DNA from: Gardnerella piotii
GTDB taxonomy: Bacteria; Actinomycetota; Actinomycetes; Actinomycetales; Bifidobacteriaceae
DNA length: 64,000 nucleotides
Assembly: GCF_003397585.1 (NCBI RefSeq)
Contig: NZ_QJUV01000001.1
Coordinates: 930,001 to 994,000 of the forward strand
Direction of reading: 5' to 3'
Position numbers and translations under genes: made by a program. Of the stretch, positions 56,629 through 64,000 are shown piece by piece. Within the stretch, counting starts at the first letter, position 1. Each line of letters starts with the position of its first letter. Below the pieces are notes generated by a model that worked only from the letters and a program-made list of their open reading frames with translations, ran no database searches and was not told the origin of the DNA.

Positions 56629-57956
56629 TACTCGTCTCCTTCGTTCTTAAGATTTTCGCTATTATTCACTTCCGTTTTATTCTCTTCGCTTTTATTTACT
56701 TCGCTTTTATTCGCTTCGGTTTTATTCGCTTCGGTTTTATTCGCTTCGCTATCGCTAGCTTTGCTATTAGAGCTTGCTTCGTTCGACTCGTCAACGCTAC
56801 TGGCATCACCCTTATCTTCTGACTTTTTTGCAGGAGGAGCAGGCGGAATCGAAAGCCCACGCCCCCAAGTCATAGTTGTTTCTAAAGGCTGAAAAACCTC
56901 GCCATATCTACCCGTTCTGCCAGAATGAACAGATTGCGCAAGACGAGCAATGCCCTCATTATTTTCGGACCCATTTTGCAAAGTTTGAGCAACAGCATCC
57001 ATTGCCTTTTTTGCTTGAACCGCACGCTTTGCACGTTTAGACATAAAACGATAATTTTCTTGCGACTCGTCAAAACCATTTGCATTTATAGGTGATTGAC
57101 TATTAGCATTTGAGCTAGATTCGCCATTTGATTCTGCATTTGATTCGCCATTTGAACCGCTCTTAGAACCGCCCTTAGAATCAGCAACAGCCGCACTAAT
57201 GGAGTCTCCTTCTACAGCTTGCTGAGCTTTCGACTTTTGCTCAACATCTGCGTCTGGGAAGTAAAGCGCAGAATCGTAAGAACCCTCGCGCTCATCTCGC
57301 ACAATATGACCAGAATGAAGCTCCACAACGCGCTTTCGCATAGAGTTAACAATTTCCTCATTGTGCGTAGCCATAACAATCGTAGTACCCGTGCGATTAA
57401 TGGCGTCCAAAACTTCCATAATTCCAAGCGAAGTTGTAGGATCCAAGTTTCCAGTAGGCTCGTCTGCAAGAAGAATTTGCGGATGATTAACGTACGCGCG
57501 CGCAATGGCAACTCGCTGAGCCTCTCCACCCGAAAGCTCGTGCGGATAATTATTCTCCTTGCCAGTTAAACCAACTGTTTCCAAAACTCGCGGAACAAGC
57601 GACTTAATCGTAGAGCGGCTCGTGCCAATAACCTCTAGTGCAAAAGCCACATTTTGATACACAGTTTTATTATTAAGCAGCTTATAATCCTGAAAAATAA
57701 AGCCGAGCGACCTTCTATACTGCGGAACCTGGCGATTTACCAGTCGCCTCAAGTCATTGCCAGCAACGTGAATCTCGCCTTTTGTGGCTTCTTCTTCTCG
57801 CAAAAGCAAACTCAAAAGCGTTGTCTTACCAGACCCAGAAGCGCCAACAAGAAACACAAAGTCGCCGCGATTAACGTCTAAAGAAATATCGTCCAAAGCG
57901 GGGCGCGTGCCCTTAGGATAAATCTTCGACACATGTTCTAGCGAAATCAGAGACAT
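56628..57956 (-). CDS. ftsE: Cell-division ATPase FtsE with a long C-terminal extension
   Basis: Residues 1-225 are a normal FtsE: Walker A GASGSGKTT, IFQDYKLLNNKTVYQNVAFA, signature [15 protein letters not shown], Walker B ILLADEPTGNLDP and ATHNEEIV. Usual FtsE proteins end there at about 220-230 residues; this one continues for over 200 more. The extension is low-complexity, with Ser/Asn/Gly stretches, a predicted helical segment (MSKRAKRAVQAKKAMDAVAQ) and a tail of Asn-Lys-Thr-Glu-Ala repeats from a 15-bp tandem repeat. It should be cytosolic and could contact other division proteins. Start ATG 57956. Confidence 0.94.
   Translation of the reverse strand: MSLISLEHVSKIYPKGTRPALDDISLDVNRGDFVFLVGASGSGKTTLLSLLLREEEATKGEIHVAGNDLRRLVNRQVPQYRRSLGFIFQDYKLLNNKTVYQNVAFALEVIGTSRSTIKSLVPRVLETVGLTGKENNYPHELSGGEAQRVAIARAYVNHPQILLADEPTGNLDPTTSLGIMEVLDAINRTGTTIVMATHNEEIVNSMRKRVVELHSGHIVRDEREGSYDSALYFPDADVEQKSKAQQAVEGDSISAAVADSKGGSKSGSNGESNAESNGESSSNANSQSPINANGFDESQENYRFMSKRAKRAVQAKKAMDAVAQTLQNGSENNEGIARLAQSVHSGRTGRYGEVFQPLETTMTWGRGLSIPPAPPAKKSEDKGDASSVDESNEASSNSKASDSEANKTEANKTEANKSEVNKSEENKTEVNNSENLKNEGDE
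56670..56744. repeat. 15-bp tandem repeat in the FtsE tail
   Basis: Five units from 56670 to 56744 resembling TTCGGTTTTATTCGC, with two adjacent identical copies. Each encodes five residues (Asn-Lys-Thr/Ser-Glu-x), so changes in copy number keep the frame. Confidence 0.88.
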
Positions 57957-58067
57957 ATCTGCATTTTCCTTTACGAACTATTGAACGATATTCTTTACTT
58001 TTTACTATCTTATAGATTGTTTTTGATTTTAGGCGCTTTACGCTAAGTCAAAACAACCTAGACGCAA

Positions 58068-59189
58068 TTATCCGCGCTTTGCAGCAACTCGCTGCTCGTG
58101 CCTCCATCGAATGCCAGCTTCAATGAAACCGTCAATATCTCCGTCAAAAACAGCTTGAGTTTGCGAAGTTTCGTAGCCTGTGCGCAAATCCTTTACCATC
58201 TGGTACGGGTGAAGAACGTAGGAGCGCATCTGATCTCCCCAACTTGCCTTAATATCTCCAGCAAGCTCCTTCTTTTTCGCTGCTTCTTCCGCATGCTTTA
58301 ACACCAGCAAACGCGATTGCAAAACTGCCATTGCAGCAGCACGGTTCTGAATCTGGCTGCGCTCATCTTGCATAGAAACAACCAAACCAGTAGGCAAATG
58401 CGTAATGCGAACAGCAGAATACGTAGTGTTTACGCCTTGTCCGCCAGGGCCAGACGCTTGGAAAGTATCTACGCGAATATCTGAATCTGGAATATCAATA
58501 TGATCCGTAGCTTCAACAAGTGGGATTACTTCCACGGCACTAAAGCCAGTTTGACGCCTGCCTTGATTATCGAATGGAGATATACGAACCATTCTGTGAG
58601 TGCCGCCTTCTACGGAAAGACGACCATACGCGTATGGGGCATCCACCTGGAAAGTCGCAGATTTAATACCAGCTTCTTCCGCATAAGACGTGTCCATCAT
58701 CTTAGTTTTGTAGCCATTTCGCTCTGCCCAGCGCAAGTACATTCTAAGAAGCATTTGCGCAAAATCAGCCGCATCCACGCCACCAGCGCCAGATCGAATT
58801 GTAACTACAGCTGCACGCGCGTCGTATTCGCCATCAAGAAGAGTTTGTACTTCCATATCGTCAAGCTCGTGCGCGATAGAGCCAAGCTCCTCTTGAGCCT
58901 CACTCATAGAATCGGCATCGCCTTCTTCTTGCCCAAGCTCAATCAAAGTTTTAGCATCTTCAATGCGCTGATCTACAGCTTGCAAGCGCTTTAATTGAGA
59001 CTGAGCTGCCGAAAGCTTACTCGTAACTTGCTGAGCGTGCTCAGAATCGTCCCAAAGTCCAGGCTGTGCAGCTTGCTTTTCTAAATCTGCAATCGTAGAC
59101 TGCAATGAATCAATATCTATTGCTTTAGAAATCGAAGAATACTTTGCTTCAACATCATTTAACGCTTGAGCAAAATCAAATTCCGCCAT
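58068..59189 (-). CDS. prfB: Peptide chain release factor 2
   Basis: RF2 reads UGA and UAA stop codons and releases the finished protein. The 373-residue protein has the GGQ loop in [20 protein letters not shown] and the codon-recognition region around [20 protein letters not shown]. The frame runs unbroken from ATG 59189, so the programmed +1 frameshift that controls prfB in many bacteria is absent. Upstream of ftsE on the same strand, with about 110 bp between. Confidence 0.95.
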   Translation of the reverse strand: MAEFDFAQALNDVEAKYSSISKAIDIDSLQSTIADLEKQAAQPGLWDDSEHAQQVTSKLSAAQSQLKRLQAVDQRIEDAKTLIELGQEEGDADSMSEAQEELGSIAHELDDMEVQTLLDGEYDARAAVVTIRSGAGGVDAADFAQMLLRMYLRWAERNGYKTKMMDTSYAEEAGIKSATFQVDAPYAYGRLSVEGGTHRMVRISPFDNQGRRQTGFSAVEVIPLVEATDHIDIPDSDIRVDTFQASGPGGQGVNTTYSAVRITHLPTGLVVSMQDERSQIQNRAAAMAVLQSRLLVLKHAEEAAKKKELAGDIKASWGDQMRSYVLHPYQMVKDLRTGYETSQTQAVFDGDIDGFIEAGIRWRHEQRVAAKRG

Positions 59190-59282
59190 TTACTTAAAGT
59201 ACCTCTTTATGTTTTATTATGTTCGTTTTACGCAATTACTATTTAACGCTATTTAACGCTTTACACAATTACTATTAAAAGT

Positions 59283-60056
59283 TTAGCGAACAGTCAAAAT
59301 CTCTGGACCATTCTCTGTAATTGCAATCGTATGCTCGCTATGAGCACCGCGCGAACCATCTGCAGAACGAAGAGTCCAACCGTCTTTTGGATCTTGATAA
59401 ATCTCGTCAGTAGTCTTTAAGAACCATGGCTCAATCGCAATAACCAAGCCTGGGCGAAGCTTGTAGCCGTGGTGAGCTGTGCCATCGTTAGGAACGTGCG
59501 GATCGCCATGCATAATATGGCCAACTCCGTGGCCGCCAAACTCAAGATTTACGCTGTAACCATACTCGTGAGCAACGCATCCAACAGCTGCAGAAATATC
59601 CCCAAGACGGTTGCCTGGCTGAGCCATGTTAATGCCAGCCTCGAGTGCTTCCTCAGTGCACTTAATCAAGCGCAAATCTTCTGGATCTGCATGCTTTCCA
59701 ACAACAAAGCTAATAGCAGAATCTCCAACCCATCCGTCAACGTTAATCGCTAAGTCAAGCGTTAGCAAATCGCCGTCTTTAAGGTTGTAATCAAAAGGAA
59801 CACCATGAAGAACAGCATCGTTTACAGAAGTGCAAATGTAGTGCGCAAAAGGACCAGTTCCAAAATCAGGAGCGTAATCAACATAGCAAGAAGATGCACC
59901 TTTACGGCTCATAATGCGTTGGCGAACAAAGTCATCAATCTCAAGAAGATTTGTTCCGACTTTTGTCATTGCTTGTAAATCTTTAAGAATACTACCAACG
60001 AAGCGACCCGCAGGCTTCATAGCTTCAATTTCGGATGGAGTTTTAAGTTCAATCAT
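59283..60056 (-). CDS. map: Methionine aminopeptidase, type I
   Basis: Map removes the N-terminal Met from new proteins using two metal ions. The 257-residue enzyme has the metal ligands in LLTLDLAINVDGWVGDSA (two Asp), FGGHGVGHIMHG (His), LVIAIEPWF (Glu) and SEHTIAITENG (Glu region). The N-terminus IELKTPSEIEAMKPAGRFV is typical of type Ia enzymes without an SH3 extension. The ribosome site before ATG 60056 is poor, so the message may be leaderless. It is divergent from pepO. Confidence 0.94.
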   Translation of the reverse strand: MIELKTPSEIEAMKPAGRFVGSILKDLQAMTKVGTNLLEIDDFVRQRIMSRKGASSCYVDYAPDFGTGPFAHYICTSVNDAVLHGVPFDYNLKDGDLLTLDLAINVDGWVGDSAISFVVGKHADPEDLRLIKCTEEALEAGINMAQPGNRLGDISAAVGCVAHEYGYSVNLEFGGHGVGHIMHGDPHVPNDGTAHHGYKLRPGLVIAIEPWFLKTTDEIYQDPKDGWTLRSADGSRGAHSEHTIAITENGPEILTVR

Positions 60057-60147
60057 GATTTAAGACTAACGCGCAGGCACGAAAATAGCACAAAATATGG
60101 CGAAAATACTAGCCAATGATGTCGCTTAATACTTGTAATCTAGGCAC

Positions 60148-62280
60148 ATGCCTAATAACAATGAAAATAATAATAAAGAATCGCAGAAGGAAATTTCTGC
60201 TGTAAATTTTGACCCAGCTTCCTTCTCTTCGGTTATTCGACCACAAGACGATTTATTCCGTTACGTAAACGGTTCTTGGATTGACACTTACACTCTTCCA
60301 GAAGACAAACCAATGTTTGGTGCTTTCTACAAGCTTGCAGAAGATGCAGAGACGCAAATTCGAGATATTTTAGAAAGCGAAGATTGCCCAGCCAAAAAGT
60401 CGCGAATCTTATACCGTAACTATTTAGATACTGCATCTATTGAAAAAGCTGGAATTACGCCAATTAAGAGCGATTTAGACGCTGTTGATGCAGCTAGCAG
60501 CAAAGAAGACTTAGTTCGCACTATTGCTTCTCTTACTCCATACGGCGGCCCAAATGCAATGTTTGCTTTTGGCGTATACGGAGATCCTAAAGACCCTAAG
60601 ACGAATATTATGCACATTGAGCAGGCTGGATTGGGCTTGCCAGACGAAGCATACTATCGCGAAGATAATTACGCTCCGATTCGCGCTGAATACGTAAAAA
60701 TGGTAGCAAAGTTGCTGCGATTAGCTGGTTACGGAGATGCCACTACTACAAGCGAGCAATCGGAACGTTTCTTGAAGGTGGAAACACAAATCGCAAGCAA
60801 CCACTGGGATAACGTAGCAACACGCGATTCTCAAAAAACTTATAATCCTTACGATTATGAAGATTTGGCAAAAACGCTTGAAGCGTTAAACCTTGACGCT
60901 TTCTTAGATGCTGCTCAAAAATCTTACGATAACTCGGAAGAAGCAAAGAATCAGCCAATAGATCTTCGCAAAGCTTTTAGCAAAGTAGTAGTTCACGAGC
61001 CAAGCTTTATAGAAGGATTGAATAAGATTTGGCAAGAAGCGAACTTAGAAGATCTAAAGCTTTGGGCACGCGTTCATGTGATTTTGTGCTGGGCAAGCAT
61101 GTTAAGCGAGGACTTTGCACAAGCGCGATTCGACTTCTACGGCAAAGTGCTTTCTGGCGCCACCAAGCCGCGCGACCGCTGGAAGCGCGCAATCGGAGTT
61201 GTTGACGATGCTTGCGGCGAAGAAGTTGGCCGTGAATATGTGCGCTTGCACTTCCCTGAGTCTTCTAAAAAGTATATGGAAGGCTTAGTTAGCAATCTTA
61301 TTAACGCTTACCGCGTATCTATTTCTAACAGCAGCTGGCTTGGCGAGGAGACTAAGGCAAAGGCTTTGGAAAAGCTTAGCAAGTTTGAACCAAATATTGG
61401 TTACACAAATCATTGGATTGACTACTCTGCGCTAAATATTAAGGAAGACGCTGGCTTAATTGAGAATATGCGCGAAGTTTCTCGATTTGTGTTTGGTAGG
61501 TATACTGCAAAAGCTGGAGAACCTGTGGATCGCGAAGAGTGGCAGATGACTCCGCAAACCGTAAACGCTTACTACGATCCACTGCTTAACGTAATCGTGT
61601 TCCCAGCTGCGATTTTACAACCTCCATTCTTTAGCCCAAGTGCTCCAGACGCAGCAAATTACGGTGCTATTGGTGCAGTAATTGGCCACGAAATCGGCCA
61701 CGGTTTTGACGATCAAGGTTGCGAATACGATGGCGACGGCGTGCTTAACAATTGGTGGACTGAAGAAGACAAAACCAACTTCACTGAGCGCACTAAAGCG
61801 CTTATTGAGCAATACAATGCTTTTACTCCAACGCAGCTTATTGTTAAGTATTCTCACTTAAAGAGCAAAGAAGAACGCAATGCAATGCCTCACGTAAATG
61901 GCGCTTTAACAATCGGCGAAAATATTGGCGATTTAAGCGGCGTAACTATTGCGCTTAAAGCGTACGCTTTTGCTTTGCAAAAGAGCAATGGTCAAGAGAT
62001 TGACGGAAGCGACGATGCAATTCGCGAAACTTTGCTGAACGCTCCTAAGGTAGATGGCTTCACTGCTTTGCAACGATTCTTCTTAAGCTACGCGCTTGTG
62101 TGGCGTTCAAAGTCTCGTAACGAGATTGCGGAGCAATACCTTCAAATCGACCCACACTCCCCTGCAGAGTGCCGCACTAACGGCATTGCGCGCAACGTTG
62201 ACTTGTTCTACAACGCATTCGACGTTAAAGAAGGCGACGAAATGTGGCTCGCCCCTGCTGAGCGCGTACACATTTGGTAA
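60148..62280 (+). CDS. pepO: M13-family metallo-endopeptidase (PepO type)
   Basis: The 710-residue enzyme has the zinc motif VIGHEIGHGFDDQG (HExxH), the second-ligand segment ENIGDLSGVTIA (ExxxD), NAYYDPLLNVIVFPAAILQP (substrate-binding NAYY) and SPAECRTNG near the C-terminus, all neprilysin/PepO hallmarks. It lacks a signal peptide and membrane anchor, so it is cytosolic and probably finishes degrading imported peptides. A -10-like TAATCT lies just before ATG 60148 with no clear ribosome site, so the message may be leaderless. A hairpin terminator follows. Confidence 0.93.
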   Translation: MPNNNENNNKESQKEISAVNFDPASFSSVIRPQDDLFRYVNGSWIDTYTLPEDKPMFGAFYKLAEDAETQIRDILESEDCPAKKSRILYRNYLDTASIEKAGITPIKSDLDAVDAASSKEDLVRTIASLTPYGGPNAMFAFGVYGDPKDPKTNIMHIEQAGLGLPDEAYYREDNYAPIRAEYVKMVAKLLRLAGYGDATTTSEQSERFLKVETQIASNHWDNVATRDSQKTYNPYDYEDLAKTLEALNLDAFLDAAQKSYDNSEEAKNQPIDLRKAFSKVVVHEPSFIEGLNKIWQEANLEDLKLWARVHVILCWASMLSEDFAQARFDFYGKVLSGATKPRDRWKRAIGVVDDACGEEVGREYVRLHFPESSKKYMEGLVSNLINAYRVSISNSSWLGEETKAKALEKLSKFEPNIGYTNHWIDYSALNIKEDAGLIENMREVSRFVFGRYTAKAGEPVDREEWQMTPQTVNAYYDPLLNVIVFPAAILQPPFFSPSAPDAANYGAIGAVIGHEIGHGFDDQGCEYDGDGVLNNWWTEEDKTNFTERTKALIEQYNAFTPTQLIVKYSHLKSKEERNAMPHVNGALTIGENIGDLSGVTIALKAYAFALQKSNGQEIDGSDDAIRETLLNAPKVDGFTALQRFFLSYALVWRSKSRNEIAEQYLQIDPHSPAECRTNGIARNVDLFYNAFDVKEGDEMWLAPAERVHIW

Positions 62281-62315
62281 ATCGCAACATTTTGTAAGTC
62301 GCAAATAATATAAAC

Positions 62316-62354
62316 AAAAAGCCTGCAAACGTTTAATACGTAAGCAGGCTTTTT
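62316..62354. terminator. Bidirectional intrinsic terminator
   Basis: Perfect 11-bp inverted repeat AAAAAGCCTGC/GCAGGCTTTTT (62316-62326 and 62344-62354) between the convergent pepO and CAP-domain genes. Confidence 0.85.
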
Positions 62355-62421
62355 ATATTGATTCTTTTTATGTTTATGTGACTTGCTAATCAGACCAAAT
62401 AATCAGACCAGCTAATCAAAC

Positions 62422-63639
62422 TCACACGCCAAAGGCGTATGTCTTAACATCCGACAAGTTGCCGTTCTGATCATATGCCTCAAAATGAGTCCAATAGATA
62501 CCTGGACGTGGGCTCCACAAAGCCCAAGGACCATCAAATCCTTCAACCCACTGCTTAGCGTTGTAATCGTAGATCTTAATCTTGGTAGAACCATTAGGAT
62601 TATTAGTAGTTGCGCCAAGAAGAACACTATTACCCTGCCATGCAGCGTACGTTCCAGCAATAACAGTCTGGCTTGGAACCGTGTAGTGGAAAGCAATTGT
62701 CTTCTCTAAAATAACTTTCTTGGTAGAAGGATCGCGTACTTCGCAATGCAACCAATAGTCGCCTGGCCTTGTAACCCAAGAAGCCCAGTTTCCAGTACTC
62801 CAATCAGCAATAGTTGCCCACTGTTGAGTACTCAAATTGTAAGAAAGCCAACGATACTCAAGAGGCTTATCGCTATAGGCATTTGCACCAACAGCAATAT
62901 CGTTGTCTCGAATAATCCAAGCAAAATCAAGGTTAGTAGCGTTATTGCTATTTAGCTTGCCATTTTGATAGTCGGTATCTCCAACTTGAGTTGACAAAGT
63001 TAAAGCAGATACTCTTCCGTGAGGACCGCCAGCAGCCTCACCATAACCGAAGGAAATGTTTTCTGGGTTCAAAATTTAATATAAGTGAGCGTTATCACCG
63101 TTTATCATGCCATTAGCTTGACGTAATTGGGATTCCTCTTCGTGTGCCCAATCATACATAGATTCTTTCGCATTTTCGCCCCAAGCAAGGTTCTCGCCCC
63201 AAGCCTTACGACCAGTGTAGTCTGGAGGATTTACGCCGTCTGCCGCCAAATGATCAATCTGTCCATGCTTAGCAGTTTCTGCTGCGCGACGATACGCATC
63301 TTCTTCGTTTGCGCGATCGTAGCGAATACCATCAATATATTGCTCTTTTGTAAGACCCTTAGAAGTAACATAATCCGCAAGAGGCATGCCATTCATAAGT
63401 GTAACGCCATCTTGATAATACTTTAAGCGCAAATTACGTATTTCGCCTAAAATGTAGCTTGCGACTTTACTGTCTTTAATCTGCCAATTTGTATTAACAT
63501 TTGCAACGCTGTTATTAGGCAAATCAACCAATGCACTAGCAGATACTGCAGTAGATCCAATCATTGCCACACAAGCAACAGCCGATGTTGCAACAGCTAG
63601 GCATTTCTTTACAGAAAACACATGCAACTTATTCCACAT
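62422..63639 (-). pseudogene. Secreted CAP-domain protein, interrupted by one in-frame TAA
   Basis: Starting at ATG 63639 (AGAGGA upstream), the frame encodes a signal peptide (KKCLAVATSAVACVAMIGST, cleavage near ASA) and a CAP/SCP domain with EIRNLRLKYYQ, RKAWGENLAWGE and a His in the terminal NGDNAHLY. An in-frame TAA at 63076-63078 then cuts the conserved block; reading past it gives ILNPENISFGYGEA, the expected continuation. The C-terminal 200 residues hold two related beta-type repeats (SYNLSTQQWATIADW with GDYWLHCEVRD, and YDYNAKQWVEGFDG with GIYWTHFEAYD). A CAA-to-TAA change would suffice. The truncated product would lack these domains. CAP proteins are often secreted; the activity here is unknown. 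Confidence 0.85.
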
Positions 63640-64000
63640 AAGTGTAGTCCTCTCTCGTATACGAACATAACTATCTCTTAGCAATTTTATGTTTAGCATT
63701 ACAGTAAGTAGAAGTAAATAAAATCTAGGCTCACTCTATGCTAAACAAAACAAAAACCGCTCCTTTAAGTATACCAATCTACATATATTTTTTAGACTTT
63801 TAATCCGATACTCGCTTTTGCATATTTTGTCAAGACTTTTTAATCAATGTGAATAAAACATAGGCTTTAACCACATTTATAAAAATATATTGCGCAACTA
63901 TTTTCCATAATTCATAGTTGATTCTACTGCGGCGAATTTGCCAAAAGCCACGATAATCAACACGGTTTTGCGCGATGAACTTCGAGACTTAAATTAGTCG
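63640..64000. other. Non-coding right edge of the window
   Basis: These 361 bp upstream of the CAP gene are AT-rich. They should contain its promoter; I found no gene, RNA or clear repeat. A reverse open stretch of about 50 codons near the edge lacks a start and ribosome site and is not called. Confidence 0.6.

Noticed and set aside
58068-59189. Programmed frameshift in prfB
   Set aside because: The frame is continuous from ATG to stop; no internal UGA with a CUU context is present.
63690-64000. Reverse-strand open stretch of about 50 codons at the right edge
   Set aside because: It is preceded by a stop, has no start codon or ribosome site, and its translation matches nothing I recognise.

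Overview
The window looks like a low-GC member of the Bifidobacteriaceae, most likely Gardnerella. This is inferred from gene content, the AT-rich sequence and actinobacterial gene orders (prfB-ftsE-ftsX-CHAP-smpB, lepA-hemW, dnaG-dgt-alr). No 16S rRNA or tRNA gene was seen, so the genus is not proven.

Layout. 1-9 kb: end of purB, a large YbhN-type membrane protein, the HU gene, a purE-purK-fur operon and a three-gene MacB/FtsX-type ABC exporter. 9-13.7 kb: an accessory segment with a large LPXTG surface protein whose signal-peptide frame is broken by an 11-G tract, and a RelB/YafQ-type toxin-antitoxin pair whose toxin carries a premature TAA. Three copies of a 38-nt hairpin punctuate this segment. 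13.7-18 kb: hemW, lepA and rpsT. 18-28 kb: transport and catabolism (UlaA-type PTS permease with a GntR regulator, SLC13-like permease, acetolactate synthase-like enzyme, nucleoside hydrolase, GH38 alpha-mannosidase). 28-34.4 kb: dnaG, dgt, alr, an acetyltransferase and luxS. 34.5-40 kb: an oligopeptide ABC importer. 40-48 kb: pdxST, a GH13 enzyme, coaX, an orphan sugar-binding protein and glmS. 48-53.4 kb: a polar amino-acid ABC locus with one ATPase and two permease/binding-protein sets, whose permease genes share a nearly identical 682-bp block. 53.6-62.3 kb: smpB, a CHAP hydrolase, ftsX, ftsE, prfB, map and pepO. 62.4-63.6 kb: a secreted CAP-domain gene interrupted by one in-frame TAA.

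How it fits together. The cell is equipped to import peptides, amino acids and sugars, trim host-type mannosides (GH38), degrade alpha-glucans (GH13) and remodel its wall through FtsEX plus a CHAP hydrolase. The least ordinary content is the 9.4-13.7 kb segment (hairpin-punctuated, probably phase-variable adhesin and decayed toxin), the homogenised permease block with its unusual codon use, and many short tandem repeats in or next to genes. All calls are from reading the sequence; no database search was run.
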